Shown in pieces: positions 9,370-19,863 of a DNA stretch of 64,000 bases. Each line of letters starts with the position of its first letter. Positions within the stretch are counted from its first letter, which is position 1. The notes under the pieces are model-generated. The model saw nothing but the letters and a program-made list of their open reading frames with translations, did no database searches and had not been told where the DNA came from. Source of the stretch: Ostreococcus lucimarinus CCE9901 (taxonomy: Eukaryota; Chlorophyta; Mamiellophyceae; Mamiellales; Bathycoccaceae); contig NC_009363.1 of the NCBI RefSeq assembly GCF_000092065.1, positions 496,001 to 560,000 on the forward strand, in the 5' to 3' direction. A program made the translations under genes and the position numbers.

Positions 9370-9827
9370 CGTCGTCGTCGCGCGTCGTCGTCGCGGGCGT
9401 CGCGTCGCGTCGCGTCGCGATTCGTCGTCGTCGTCGACGACCGTCGCCCGTCGCGCGTCGCGCGCGTCGCGACGTGCGACGCGCGATCGCGTCGTCCGAG
9501 ACGTCCGAGACGCCGAGACGCCGCGCCGGCGATTTGAATCGATCGTCCGCGGTCGCGGTCGCGGGTCGGTATGGGTTTTTTTGTGGGCGAAACACCCGGG
9601 TGTGCGAATATCGATGAGCGCCGCGCGCGAGTGTGATTTCGACTCAACACTAATGCGGCGAACGTCGCAAGACGGCGCGCACACGACGGCGCGGGACGCG
9701 GGACGCGCGGCGACGCGGGACGCGACGCGCGCGGAAGGCGCGGTCGACGCGACGCGCGCGGTCGACGCTCGGACGCGGGACGCGCGGGACGACGGACGGC
9801 GCGACGGCGGACGCGAGGGCGAACACC
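9370..9827. promoter_or_regulatory. 458-bp divergent promoter region with CCCGGGTG motif
   Basis: This gap separates the starts of RAD54B (minus) and the orphan TPTPVP protein (plus). It is mostly GC-rich simple sequence. Two islands stand out. The reversed motif cgaaacacccgggtgtgcg is at 9589-9607, preceded by a T-rich run. The AT-richer stretch cgactcaacactaa at 9640-9653 recurs exactly just before the TBC gene (63049-63062). A short upstream ATG at 9653 follows it. I see no further gene here. Confidence 0.45.
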
Positions 9828-12722
9828 ATGGCGCCACACGACGACCGGGACGTGGAGCGCGCGGAGACGGCGGCGCTGCTCGGGGACGACGGCGACGCGC
9901 GCGGTGACGGGCGAGGACGCGCGCGGGGGGGGACGACGCGCGGGACGACGCGGACGGCGATGGTGGTGGGCGGCGCGTGCGCGCTCGCGGCGTGCGCGTC
10001 GATCGGGGTGTGGACGCACCGGAGCGAGACGCTGCAGGAGGCGTGGCGACCGGTGCCGGGGGAGGAGTTAGCGATGCGAGCGAGGGGAGCGCGCGCGGGC
10101 GGGGCGTCGATCGCGCGGTGGGGGACGACGTCGACGGAGAGGGCGCGGTTGGGGGCGGATGCGGCGACGGGGGTGACGCCGACGCCGACGCAGATGACGG
10201 CGCTCAGAGGGTTGCGGTTACAGATTCGTAACGCGATGTTCAATCCGGGAACGGTCACGTCGCAGACGCTGAGCACGATGACGAACCAGTTTTTCAACAT
10301 CGTGCCGCAGGCGCGCGCGCTGTTCCCGACGGGCGCGCCGGCGAATATCGACGACTTGGACGCGACGATCAAATCTTTGATGGCGAACGGAGCGATGGCG
10401 GCACCGGCCGCACCGGCGGCGGAGAGTGAGTTTAGAGACATGCTCGCATCCAGTCACCCGACCGGGGTCTCGATGCCCATCGATGTTTCCACAGAGCCCA
10501 CGGCGCAGCAACAGCTACGTCCGCGCAAGCCGTTGACGTCGTACGAGTCTGCGCTGTACGAAACCAGGCAAGCGGCGTCGCAGGTTAGCGAGCGTAGCGA
10601 CGTCGCGTCCACGGGATCGCCTCACCACCATTCGCACCGGGTATCGAGCGAAACGCAGACGGTGATCGAGAACGACAACTTGGAACGCATGATTAATTCG
10701 CTGGACGCCTCGGGAGCCGAGGAAGTCGACAAAGTCGAACCGTATCGAGCGCCTTCGGGCGACTTCATTGAATACTCGAATGGCGATTCCACGAGGCATC
10801 ATAGACGACATCGTCATTCGTCGAACGGCGAAGAAGTTGAAGCCCCGCAGGACGCCGTCTCGACGGGTCCCGCTTTGCCGCCTTGGGCGGCGCAGCCGAC
10901 CGCCGCCGCACAAGTGCAGCAACCGATCCAACAGTGGACTGGTACTGGCTCAGTGGTTCAGAGCGGGCAAGCGATGCCGTTGGCGACGCCAGTGCCGGTG
11001 ACGACGACGGCGCCCGCGCAACAAGAGGACGCATCGTGGACGGATTTCCAGAATCTGATGTCGGCGGCGCCGACGCCGGATGCGCCGACGCCGACACCCG
11101 TTCCGACGCCGACACCCGTTCCGACGCCGACACCCGTTCCGACGCCGACACCCGTTCCGACGCCGACACCCGTTCCGACGCCGACACCCGTTCCGACGCC
11201 GACACCCGTTCCGACGCCGACACCGATGCCGGCGGATGAGCCTTCGGACATCAAGGACCTGCTCGATTTTGGCGCGCCGACGACGTCTCCGCAAGTCGAA
11301 GTGACAGCGAGCGCGACTCCTACCCCGACTCCGAGTGCTTCGGACGACGAAAGTGATATTGTAGATTTATTCACGAACGGTGGCGGCGAAGAAAAAGATA
11401 CTGGAGGATTGGGTGAGGACGTAGCGAGCGCGACGGACGATTCGACTGCGCCGGCATCCATGTTGAGACGGCCCGTCTTCCCGACCGCCGACGCGGAAGC
11501 GATTGCTTCGCACATCGTGGACATGATCATGCATCGTAAATCGAGCGATCAAGGCGAAGACGATGCCGCAGATATCGGGTTAGATCAGAGCGGCAGTGCT
11601 GAGAAAAAGTCGCAAGATGCGCCCAACCTTTCCAAGGAGGAAATCGCGGCAATGTTGGCGTCAAGCTTGACGGCGGTGACGACGGAGGCTGTGCAGGCGA
11701 ACGCTTTGGAGAACGCGCGCGTGTCTGACGCATCGAACGGTAGTGCCAACGCAAAAATAATGGCCGACGCATTAGTGGCGCACGATAAAATGATGGCAAA
11801 GCGCATAGCTGAAATTCTGACGAGCGAGAACGCAGAGGACAAGCTTGCCAATCCGAATGCCGCCGCCAGCATCGGCTCGGCGACGGGGTACGACGTTTCG
11901 GGTCGCTCGGGCGAAGCGGCGCAGTTGATCATGTACGAGGAACAGCGTCACCAGCGTGAGGAAGTTGAAGCCATGCGGCGAGATTTAGCGGCTCTGATGG
12001 CCAACATTCAGGCCAACTACGCCATGGGCGCGACGGAGGATCGAATTGATAAAACAGCTTCGGCGGCGGCGAGTCACATCATCGACACCCTTCGACCGGT
12101 GATCAAAACAGACGTCGCTCGCGAGGGTTCGTCCGAGTCGTCAACTCTGTTCGATTATCCAGTCATGCCGAGCTCGTCACTGAGTAGTGAAACTTTGCGT
12201 TTGGATTCGATCGACGACGATAGTTACGACGACGTCGGCTCGGCCGAGGCCAAGGCCAAGGCCAAGGCGACTTCCAAGGATGACGATGGCGCCGCTTCAG
12301 GAGACTGGTTAGCCCTCTTGGAAGAAGACGCCGGGGGTGCGTCAGCCGCTGCCACTCCATCGGCACCGGCGCCGGCGCCGGCTAAAAAGTCATCTGACGG
12401 CGTCGACGCGTCGTCTTCGAATTCCGAAGAAGACGTCTCCGTTCCCGGCGACAACGGCGCGACGGGCGATCAACCCGCTTGGCTCGCGCACGCGCTCACC
12501 GACGAGCAGCTCACCGCACAGTTCCTCGCAGACGAAGTCGAGGACGACGGCGAGGCGACGCGCAAGCGTTCCCGCAAGCACAGGGCGTCGAGATTGGGCG
12601 CGTCTCAACGCTTCACCGCGCCGACGCCCGTCGTCCGGGACGAACCGACGCGCGAAACCAAACAGGGCGCGTACGTTCGCGCCCTGAACGAGCGCGCCGC
12701 TCGCGCCCTGCGCCACGATTAG
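9828..12722 (+). CDS. Orphan single-pass membrane protein with TPTPVP repeat and disordered domain
   Basis: 964 residues from an ATG in good context (caccatggcg). The N-terminus is acidic/basic and soluble (MAPHDDRDVERAETAALLGD). One transmembrane segment follows near residues 43-62 (TAMVVGGACALAACASIGVW), giving a type II topology. Most of the rest is low-complexity, rich in Ser, Asp, Ala, Pro and Thr. It includes a perfect six-residue repeat (about residues 420-467) and two recurring short modules: acidic SDIxDLLD/ESDIVDLF-like segments and helical stretches. The C-terminus ends in KRSRKHRASRLG and a basic tail. I do not recognise a family. A secretory-pathway, cell-surface or matrix protein is possible from the Pro/Thr repeats; this is inference. 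Confidence 0.75.
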   Translation: MAPHDDRDVERAETAALLGDDGDARGDGRGRARGGTTRGTTRTAMVVGGACALAACASIGVWTHRSETLQEAWRPVPGEELAMRARGARAGGASIARWGTTSTERARLGADAATGVTPTPTQMTALRGLRLQIRNAMFNPGTVTSQTLSTMTNQFFNIVPQARALFPTGAPANIDDLDATIKSLMANGAMAAPAAPAAESEFRDMLASSHPTGVSMPIDVSTEPTAQQQLRPRKPLTSYESALYETRQAASQVSERSDVASTGSPHHHSHRVSSETQTVIENDNLERMINSLDASGAEEVDKVEPYRAPSGDFIEYSNGDSTRHHRRHRHSSNGEEVEAPQDAVSTGPALPPWAAQPTAAAQVQQPIQQWTGTGSVVQSGQAMPLATPVPVTTTAPAQQEDASWTDFQNLMSAAPTPDAPTPTPVPTPTPVPTPTPVPTPTPVPTPTPVPTPTPVPTPTPVPTPTPMPADEPSDIKDLLDFGAPTTSPQVEVTASATPTPTPSASDDESDIVDLFTNGGGEEKDTGGLGEDVASATDDSTAPASMLRRPVFPTADAEAIASHIVDMIMHRKSSDQGEDDAADIGLDQSGSAEKKSQDAPNLSKEEIAAMLASSLTAVTTEAVQANALENARVSDASNGSANAKIMADALVAHDKMMAKRIAEILTSENAEDKLANPNAAASIGSATGYDVSGRSGEAAQLIMYEEQRHQREEVEAMRRDLAALMANIQANYAMGATEDRIDKTASAAASHIIDTLRPVIKTDVAREGSSESSTLFDYPVMPSSSLSSETLRLDSIDDDSYDDVGSAEAKAKAKATSKDDDGAASGDWLALLEEDAGGASAAATPSAPAPAPAKKSSDGVDASSSNSEEDVSVPGDNGATGDQPAWLAHALTDEQLTAQFLADEVEDDGEATRKRSRKHRASRLGASQRFTAPTPVVRDEPTRETKQGAYVRALNERAARALRHD
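11085..11228 (+). repeat. 18-bp coding minisatellite, eight copies
   Basis: The unit ccgacgccgacacccgtt starts at 11085, 11103, 11121, 11139, 11157, 11175, 11193 and 11211; the last copy diverges into accgatg. It encodes PTPTPV repeats. Copies are perfect, so the number is likely to vary between strains. A degenerate extension (ATPTPTPS) follows about 90 bp later. Confidence 0.96.
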
Positions 12723-12723
12723 C

Positions 12724-12744
12724 GTCAAATGTCAAATGTCAAAT
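12724..12744 (+). repeat. Heptamer (gtcaaat) x3 between tandem genes
   Basis: Three perfect copies of gtcaaat start two bases after the stop codon of the orphan membrane-protein gene and precede the CIA30 gene. They form most of the short 72-bp intergenic gap and create two out-of-context ATGs (12729, 12736). Confidence 0.85.
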
Positions 12745-12794
12745 GTCTCATAGCGACCACGCGCTCCCCCGACGCGTCACTTCGCGGCCGCCGC

Positions 12795-13754
12795 ATGCCC
12801 GACGTCGCGCGCGCGCGCGTCCCGCGCCTCGCGACCGCGCGCGCGCCGAATCGCGTCGCGCGTCGCGCGATGTCGCGGCGTCGCGCCGCGCCCTGGACGA
12901 CCGCGGACGTCCTCGAGACGCTCGGCGACGCCATGACGCGCGGACGCGTGACGTCGCTCGCCGGCGACGCCGACGCGCGCAACGCGATTCAGCGCGCGGC
13001 GATCGCGACCATCGTCGACGCGGATCGCGTGCGCGTGCCGCCGGACGCGATCGACGCGCTCGCCGCGGGCGCGCGAGCGCACGACGGGGCGACGACGACG
13101 GACGCGCGCTGGGCGGCGCTTCGCGAGTGCTACGACGTCGCGCTGCGACGATTGATGGAGAGCGAAGGAACGGTCGATTTCGCGCTCGCGGACGCGGTGT
13201 ACGCGAGCGAAAGCGAGGATAGCGCGTGCAGGGTCGCGGAGGCGCGAATGACGTTCGTCGGGGACTCGAAGGATTTGACGCGATGGCGGTCGCTGAACGA
13301 CGGCGTCATGGGCGGGATGAGCGACGGTTTCATGGCGAGACGAGGCGACGAGGGCGCGAGTTTCATGGGGAACGTCAGTCTCGAGCGTAACGGTGGGTTC
13401 GCGAGCGTGCGCGCGATGGTGGAGGAGGACGCGAGCGATTTCGACGGCGTGTACGTCGACGCGAAGTCGCCCTCCGGCGCGACGAAAAAGTTTCTCTTCA
13501 TCCTGAAGGACGACGAGTGCTTGCGCGAGCAAATCAACTTCAAGGTGGCGTTCGAGGCGGGCGAGGAGTACGGAAGGGTGAAGATTCCGTTCGCGGCGTT
13601 CGCGCGTCCCGAGCGCATGGGACGCGCGTGCTTGCGCGAACCGCTCCGATTGGCCAAACTGCGCGAGTTCGGGTTGATGATTCTCAAAGGCGACGCCGCG
13701 CAAGTGGGGCCGTTTGAGCTCGTCGTGCGCGAGATCGGTTTCTATCGCGGCTAG
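12795..13754 (+). CDS. CIA30-domain protein (NDUFAF1/complex I assembly-like)
   Basis: About 319 residues from the ATG at 12795, which begins an Arg/Ala-rich targeting peptide. An ATG at 12729 would add 22 residues directly after the previous gene and is less likely. The C-terminal half (about residues 150-315) is a CIA30 domain. It shows WRSLNDGVMGGMSDG near residue 165, NGGFASVRAM, and a closing strand pattern ending EIGFYR. CIA30 proteins assist assembly of mitochondrial complex I or plastid complexes; the compartment cannot be settled from sequence. The preceding ~130 residues are helical and unrecognised. The gene is convergent with RAD51B; the stops are only about 30 bp apart and the RAD51B poly(A)-like signal (13763-13767) lies in the gap. 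Confidence 0.85.
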   Translation: MPDVARARVPRLATARAPNRVARRAMSRRRAAPWTTADVLETLGDAMTRGRVTSLAGDADARNAIQRAAIATIVDADRVRVPPDAIDALAAGARAHDGATTTDARWAALRECYDVALRRLMESEGTVDFALADAVYASESEDSACRVAEARMTFVGDSKDLTRWRSLNDGVMGGMSDGFMARRGDEGASFMGNVSLERNGGFASVRAMVEEDASDFDGVYVDAKSPSGATKKFLFILKDDECLREQINFKVAFEAGEEYGRVKIPFAAFARPERMGRACLREPLRLAKLREFGLMILKGDAAQVGPFELVVREIGFYRG

Positions 13755-13783
13755 CATCATTTTTACAACAACATCGATCGTAT

Positions 13784-14839
13784 TCATTTCCCAATAGTGG
13801 AGTGAACGTTTGCCTCCGACGCGCGCACGTCCTTTGCGTCAGATTTCCCCGAAACACGAATCCCAGACGCGTCGACGCGGTACTCGAAAGACGTCAACGG
13901 CGCGAGCGGGCTCTTTACGATTTTCAACGCTCGTCTGTCTTCCAACACCTCGAGCGCGATGCGCGTGTTCACGCAGTGCGCCCACTTCGTGCCGAGCGCG
14001 GCGGTGATTCCACTCGATTCATCCGCGACATCATCACCGCCATCGCTCGCGTGCCGAGCGAACGTTCCAATTTTCGTCGTCACCTGATTCACCGCGAGCA
14101 CCGCGAGCGCGTGCTTCTCCGCGTGCCGCTTGAGCGTCGACGCCACCGCGCCCAACGCGCTCTGCCGCTGCACCACCTTCTCTCGTCCGAACTCCGCGCG
14201 CGCGAGATGCGCGATGGAGTCTATGATCACCAACCGCACCTTGTGATCGATGATCGCCTCCTCCAACGCGTCCAATCGTTTATTCAAATCCGTCAGACTC
14301 GTCGGCGTCACCACGTGCACTCTGCGCGCGAGCGCGTGCACGCTTTCCTCATCCTCAAACGCCCCGGGGAATTTCTCGCGCGCGATCTCCGCCAGACGCG
14401 CCCCACTGAATTTCCGTTCGGCGTCGACGTAAATCACCCCCCCATCGCGTCCACCGACGCGCGCCGGCGCCGCCGCGCTCGCGCACGCCGCGAGACACAG
14501 CTGCGTCTTTCCCGCGCCCGCCGCGCCGACCACCTCCGTCACCGCGCCGACGCGCAGCCCACCGCCGAGCGCTTTGTCCACGTCCTCGATGACGAGTGGG
14601 ACGTATTGCGACCTTCGCAGCGCGTCGAGCGCCGTCGTGGGCGTCGGCGCGACGGCTTTCGCGACGCTGATTATGAACTGTCGCGCGCGGTGCATCGAAA
14701 CGTCGGCGAGCTCGACGACGTCCAACGGGGCGCGATAGAGCGCGTCTTCGGCGGTGCGACATCCTCGGGACTCGAGCTTGGCGGCGAGGGTTTGGTCGAC
14801 CGCGGGTAAGCGGTCGAGGGTGCGACGGGACGCGGACAT
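13784..14839 (-). CDS. RAD51B: RAD51 paralog RAD51B
   Basis: 351 residues. An N-terminal helix-hairpin-helix-like region (LESRGCRTAEDALYRAPLDVVELADV) precedes the RecA core. Walker A is GAAGAGKTQLCL near residue 105 and Walker B is VRLVIIDSIAHLAR near 200. The ALGTKWAHCVNTRIALE and IVKSPLAPLTSFEY segments match RAD51B (ALGNTWSHSVNTRLILQ, IAKSPLAPFTSFVY) better than RAD51C or XRCC2. It would act in the BCDX2 complex that loads RAD51 during homologous recombination. The start at 14839 is the only sensible ATG. Confidence 0.92.
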   Translation of the reverse strand: MSASRRTLDRLPAVDQTLAAKLESRGCRTAEDALYRAPLDVVELADVSMHRARQFIISVAKAVAPTPTTALDALRRSQYVPLVIEDVDKALGGGLRVGAVTEVVGAAGAGKTQLCLAACASAAAPARVGGRDGGVIYVDAERKFSGARLAEIAREKFPGAFEDEESVHALARRVHVVTPTSLTDLNKRLDALEEAIIDHKVRLVIIDSIAHLARAEFGREKVVQRQSALGAVASTLKRHAEKHALAVLAVNQVTTKIGTFARHASDGGDDVADESSGITAALGTKWAHCVNTRIALEVLEDRRALKIVKSPLAPLTSFEYRVDASGIRVSGKSDAKDVRASEANVHSTIGK

Positions 14840-14941
14840 GGCGCGCGAGGCGCGGTGTGGCGACGACGGATGACGAACGCGAATGTGTATGCTTTGTTTT
14901 ACAGGAAGAAATAGGGTAGTTGCGGTGGTGCGGGGATGTCA

Positions 14942-17056
14942 TCACGCCGACGCCGAAGTCGCCGCGCGGCGGGTGCCGCGACGTCGAACTGTGCGGCGGA
15001 AGAAGGTGCGCCGGATGCCTCGGACAAAGTCGAAAAACGGCTGCGCGAGGCGGCCGAAGACGATGGAGAGCAAGACGCAGCCGAGAGAGAAGGACTCCTT
15101 GACGTGTTCGGCGATGGACACCGAACGAAGACCAGTGAAGAGCTCTCGTCGAAGGGTCTTGTCCGTGGCGAGCATTTGCGCGGCGTCCTTGGCGAGGGCG
15201 AAGATGGGGACGTTGACGCCGCCCTTGGCGCCGATGCCAGCCATGTCCATCAAATTGCGCAGGCGTTCCCATTCGAATCGCTCCTTGACGACGACGACTT
15301 TGAGCAAACGAAGTCGAAGCGCGGGGTCGGGGTCGGTGAGCAGCCGACGTGCGACGTACGGAAACGCGGCGTCGAGTAAGTTGAAGTCTGGGTTGAGCGT
15401 CAAGCAAATGTTCTCCTGCGTGAGCAGCGAGCGAATGACGAGGGAGAAACGCTCGGGAACGCGGATGGGGTAATCGTACAAGAGCTTGTTGAACTCTCGA
15501 GTGAGACCTCGGAACGAAAACTTTTCCGTGCTCGCCAGCGATTGCAGCGCTTCGTCTCCCCACACGTCGGCCAAGCCTTCGGCGACGGGGCCGATGTCCG
15601 CGCCGGCTTGCAAAAAGCCCAAATCCGCCAACGTTTCGGCCAACGCCTCGTAATCACGGTTCATCGTGTGCACGACAGCGTCAATCAAGCTTTCTTGGTT
15701 CGCCCGCGAAATTTCCGCGACGTTACCAAAGTCCACGTACGCGATGTCGCCGTCACGCAACGCCAAAACATTTCCGGGATGCGGATCTCCATGAAACAAG
15801 CCAAACTCTAGCAATTGCTTCAAGCCAGCCTCGACACCGTTGACCAGGAATCGTGCGCGCGCGGCGTCGTCGGCGAAGGCGTCTTCGCGCGTGCATCGCA
15901 CGCCGGGTTGCCAGTGCATCACGAGCACTCGCGGACCGCTCAATTCGGCGACGACGGGCGGAATGTGCACGCTCTCGTCGTTTCGAAAGTTGAACGCGAA
16001 GTCTCGCAAGTTTCTCGCCTCTTGCACAAAGTCCAACTCCTCCAACAACTTCTCCGCGAATTCGTCGACTAAGAGCGACGCCGAGCACCCGAGATTGGCT
16101 CGCGCATACTTGTCAAAAAATTTCAGCGCCGCCGCGCGCAAAAGAAACAAATCCATCACGCACTGCGCGCGCGTGTTCGGTCGTAAGACTTTTATCGCGA
16201 CGTCGGTGCCATCTGTTTTCAGTTTACCTCTGTAAACTTGCCCGATCGACGCCGCCGCGATGGGTTCTTCGGAGATTTCGCTGAAAGTCTCCTCGATGAG
16301 CCGGCCCGTTTCTTCCTCGATTATCTTAAACGCCAGCTTTGAATTGAACGGCGGCACGCGATCCTGAAGCTTCGTCAGCTCTTCCATCAGATCCTCGTTC
16401 ACCAAATCAGGTCTGTTCGCCAGATTTTGCCCGAGTTTCACGAATAACGGCCCGAGTTCGCACAGCGTCTCCTTCACCGCCGCCCCCCAGCGCGACCCGC
16501 CGTCGGCTTCGTCCAGCTTTTGCAAGCGCGCCTGCTTATTCTTCAACTTCCCCAGCACGACCGCCAAACGCGCCGATCGCTGCGCCAGCTCAAACGGTCT
16601 CGCCAGCGCTTCCTGACGCACCGCGTCGGGATCGTATCGCGTCACCATTCGACAAAAATCTCGATCCGCCTCGAGCGTTTCCTTATCCTTCACCTTCTTC
16701 TCCCGCCCCGCGTCGACTTTCACCGGTTTCGCCTTCACCCTCACCGTCTTCCCGATCGCCCCTCCCCCGCCGCTCTTCGAGACGTCTTCCCCGCTCTCCA
16801 TCGGCGGCGGCGCGACCGCGCCCGTGCGCGTCGTCGACCCTCTGCTCGGCGTCCGCGCGCGTCCCGCTCGCCGCGAGGTCGCCGCGTCGTCGCCTCGCCT
16901 CCCCACCGCCACCGCGCGCGCCCATCGCGCGCTCGCGCGCGCGCGCGCCGTCGTCGCGATCGCCCGCGTCGACGCGCGCGCGATCCGCGGCATCGCGCGT
17001 CCCGCGCGCGCCGTCGTCGCGCCCGGCGCCGCGATTCCCAACCTCGTCGTCGTCAT
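14942..17056 (-). CDS. ABC1/ADCK-family atypical kinase, probably plastid (ABC1K)
   Basis: 704 residues. A long Ala/Arg-rich transit region (about 1-90) precedes the ABC1 domain. Signature elements are present in order: [13 protein letters not shown] near residue 205 (KxGQ motif), [11 protein letters not shown] near 267 (Ala-rich loop), [21 protein letters not shown] near 420, and YVDFGN near 441 (DFG). Plant ABC1Ks sit in plastoglobules or mitochondria and control prenyl-quinone metabolism; the target is inferred from the leader. The C-terminus ends with a hydrophobic stretch ([21 protein letters not shown]) and a basic tail. The gene is head-to-head with RNase J (252-bp gap). A TGTAA-type signal lies past the stop (14899-14903, minus strand). 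Confidence 0.92.
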   Translation of the reverse strand: MTTTRLGIAAPGATTARAGRAMPRIARASTRAIATTARARASARWARAVAVGRRGDDAATSRRAGRARTPSRGSTTRTGAVAPPPMESGEDVSKSGGGGAIGKTVRVKAKPVKVDAGREKKVKDKETLEADRDFCRMVTRYDPDAVRQEALARPFELAQRSARLAVVLGKLKNKQARLQKLDEADGGSRWGAAVKETLCELGPLFVKLGQNLANRPDLVNEDLMEELTKLQDRVPPFNSKLAFKIIEEETGRLIEETFSEISEEPIAAASIGQVYRGKLKTDGTDVAIKVLRPNTRAQCVMDLFLLRAAALKFFDKYARANLGCSASLLVDEFAEKLLEELDFVQEARNLRDFAFNFRNDESVHIPPVVAELSGPRVLVMHWQPGVRCTREDAFADDAARARFLVNGVEAGLKQLLEFGLFHGDPHPGNVLALRDGDIAYVDFGNVAEISRANQESLIDAVVHTMNRDYEALAETLADLGFLQAGADIGPVAEGLADVWGDEALQSLASTEKFSFRGLTREFNKLLYDYPIRVPERFSLVIRSLLTQENICLTLNPDFNLLDAAFPYVARRLLTDPDPALRLRLLKVVVVKERFEWERLRNLMDMAGIGAKGGVNVPIFALAKDAAQMLATDKTLRRELFTGLRSVSIAEHVKESFSLGCVLLSIVFGRLAQPFFDFVRGIRRTFFRRTVRRRGTRRAATSASA

Positions 17057-17308
17057 CGTCGCCGCGCGCGCCGCCGTCGCGCGCGCGCCTCGCCCGCGTC
17101 CGCTACCGGCGCGTCGCCCGCGTCGTCCGCGTCGCCGTCGACGCGCGCGGCTCGATCCGCGCGCGAGTCCGCGCGCGCGTCGCGAACCCGCGCGTCGCGT
17201 TGTCGCCCCGCATTACGACGCGCGGATTCGCGACGCGCCGACGCGCGCCTCGCCGACGCTCGACGTCGATCGACGCCTCGCGCGCGCGACGCCGCGACTC
17301 GCCGCGCC

Positions 17309-19752
17309 ATGGCGTCGCGCGCGCCGCGCGTCGCGACGCCGCGCGTCGCCGTCGCCGCGCGCGGATTTCGTGACGGCGCGCGCGTCCGACGCGCGACGCC
17401 GTGGCGCGCGCGCGACCGCGTCGTCGCCGCCGCGGACGCGCGCGACGGCGCGAGCGACCGCGCGGACGCGTCGCGCGCGGGCGGTCGCGGCCGAGGTGCG
17501 ACCGCGCGACGCGCGAGTTCGCATCGCGCGCGAGCGTCCCTAACGACCTCGATCGACGAATGCGCGACGAATGGGCGACGACTGACGCGCGAAACGCGTG
17601 AAACAGGCGCTGCGCGACAGGGAGGACGCGGACGAGGACGCGGTGCGCGCGGGGGAGGGCGCGGACGGGGCGGCCGGGGACGGGTGCGGATACAGAGCGA
17701 TGGGAAACAACACCTCGGGCAGACGCTCGAGTACGCGAAGGAGAAGGCGTTTCCGAGCGCGAGCGCGGACGATTCGGGAGATTTGATCGATGATCCGCCG
17801 CTGAAGATACTGCCGCTCGGTGGGTTGGGTGAGATTGGGATGAATTGCATGCTCGTCGGGAGCGGGGATCGATACGTGCTGCTCGACGCGGGGTTGATGT
17901 TTCCGGAGTGAGTGCGCGAGGGCGAGCGAACGCGGCGCGAGCGAGCGAGCGACGACGAGAGCGCGAGGACTGACATGGGTTGCTTTGCGCGCGCGCGAAC
18001 AGTCACGAGGAATTGGGTATTCAGAAAGTGCTGCCGGACGTGTCGTTTTTGGCGCGTTGGAAGGATAAGATTGAGGCGGTGCTCATCACGCACGGACACG
18101 AGGACCACATCGGGGCGTTGCCGTGGGTCGTGCCCGCGCTCGACCCGTCGACGCCAATCTACGCGGGTTTGTTCACCATGCAGCTCATCAAGCGGCGCAT
18201 GCAGGAATACTCTCTGTGGAACGATCAACGGTTCAAGGTTTTCGACATGAACGAGCGGTTTCAGGCTGGACCGTTTGAGATGGAGGCGGTTCGCGTGACG
18301 CACTCCATTCCGGATTGTTGCGGGTTGATTTTCCGTTCAGAACACGGGACGATCGTGCACACGGGGGATTGGAAAATCGATGAAAATCCAGTCGATGGAC
18401 GCATATTCGATCGCACGTCGTGGGAACGCGTCGGGAACGAGGGCGTGACGCTCATGATGAGCGACAGTACCAACGTTTTGTCGCCGGGGCGCACGATCAG
18501 CGAATCCGCCGTGAGCGAGGGCATCATGCGTAGGGTGTTGGGCCATCGCGGACGGATCATCACCACACAGTTCGCGTCGAACATACATCGACTCTACGGC
18601 GTTCGCGCCGCGGCCGAGGCCACGGGGCGTCAGATTGCGTTCTTGGGCATGTCCTTGACGACGTACCTCGAGGCGGCGAAGCGAGCTGGCATCGCGCCAA
18701 TCGATCCTGAGAAACTCATCCCGGCAGACGAGATCGACAACTGCGATCCCAGTAAGTTACTCATCGTCACCACTGGGTCTCAAGGCGAAGAGCGCGCGCA
18801 ACTCGCCCTCGCTGCGCACGGAAGCTCGCGACTTTTGACGTTGCAACCGGAGGATCTGTTGCTGTATTCGGCGAAGATGATTCCCGGAAACGAAAAGCGA
18901 GTCATGCGTATGATGAATGAAATCGCCAAGCGCGGACCGGAGATCGCGATGGGACGCGAAGATTGCTTGCACTCATCGGGTCACGGGTACAAGGACGAAC
19001 TAGACGAGGTGATCAAGCTATTGAAACCCGAGCACTTCTTACCAGTGCACGGCGAGTATGCGTTTTTACGAGCGCACGAGCAACTTGCACGACAATCTGG
19101 CGTACGACACACGACTGTGATCGGGAACGGCGAGATGCTTGGTGTGACACCTTTAAGGAAGAAGCAATCACACGGCACTATGGGTAACTTTCACCGCATA
19201 GGAAAGGCGCGTTTACAAACAATGTTCAACGACGGAGGTTGGGGGAGCGGCACGTCAGAGGACATGGCCATCGAGGAACGAATGCGCATCGCCGTCGAAG
19301 GTATCATCGTGTGCGACTACGAAATTTCCAACGACGGTAATAATTTAATCGCCGCAAAGGCGCGCGTGACGTCGCGCGGCATGTGGACCGACGACGGTCG
19401 TCTGCTGGAGTCTGTGCGGTCGAGCGCCATCGCCGCGTCCGCCGACATGCCCGTCGGTACCAAGCTCAGCACCGTCGAACGCGCTGTATCCAGCGCCATT
19501 CGTTTCGCCGTGAAGAACTACTGCAACAAGCGACCAGATGTCATCGTCGTCGCGCATCGTGCGGGCGAGTCTTCACGTCCCATCCCCAAACTCGACGCCG
19601 TGGAAGACGACGACGACGACGAAGGCGGGCAAAAGCGATACCCCAAGCGCACGATGTCCCCGACCGACGTCAGACCGCTTCGAGGCGATTACAAAGGACC
19701 GGGACCATCGGGAGGCGAACGCCACAAACGTCGCGACTCGGAGTATCAGTGA
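17309..19752 (+). CDS. RNJ: Ribonuclease J, metallo-beta-lactamase/beta-CASP RNase, plastid (two exons)
   Basis: Exons 17309-17907 and 18003-19752 give 782 residues. Splicing restores LMFPD-HEELGIQ across the junction, which matches plant and bacterial RNase J. The leader (about 1-100) is Arg/Ala-rich with an RGG-type run, followed by [13 protein letters not shown]. The metal site [12 protein letters not shown] is near residue 228. [23 protein letters not shown] and the late [10 protein letters not shown] and PVHGEY motifs are all present. The enzyme has 5'-exonuclease and endonuclease activity; in plastids it matures rRNA and mRNA and removes antisense RNA. The C-terminus is acidic then basic ([16 protein letters not shown]) and differs from the GT-1 domain of land plants. 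Confidence 0.94.
17908..18002 (+). other. Intron in RNase J gene (95 bp)
   Basis: Donor GTGAGTGCG, branch motif CTGAC at 17970-17974, acceptor AACAG at 17998-18002. The intron is inserted after the second base of an Asp codon. Removing it joins the two open frames without loss of a conserved residue. Confidence 0.93.
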
Positions 19753-19863
19753 GCGAGCCGTCGCGAGCGAGCGACATTTTGATTGCGCCGAACAAACGGC
19801 GAAAATTTTAGTACGCAGACTGTGAATATTATTTTACATCTCTCGGAGTCACGTCGACTTTTG

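Noticed and set aside
9653-9907. ATG-initiated frame in the RAD54B/orphan promoter
   Set aside because: It encodes only Asp/Arg/Ala-rich sequence overlapping the true start at 9828. At most it is an upstream ORF.
13802-14809. 335-residue plus-strand frame opposite RAD51B
   Set aside because: Antisense shadow of a well-conserved gene, with no recognisable domain.
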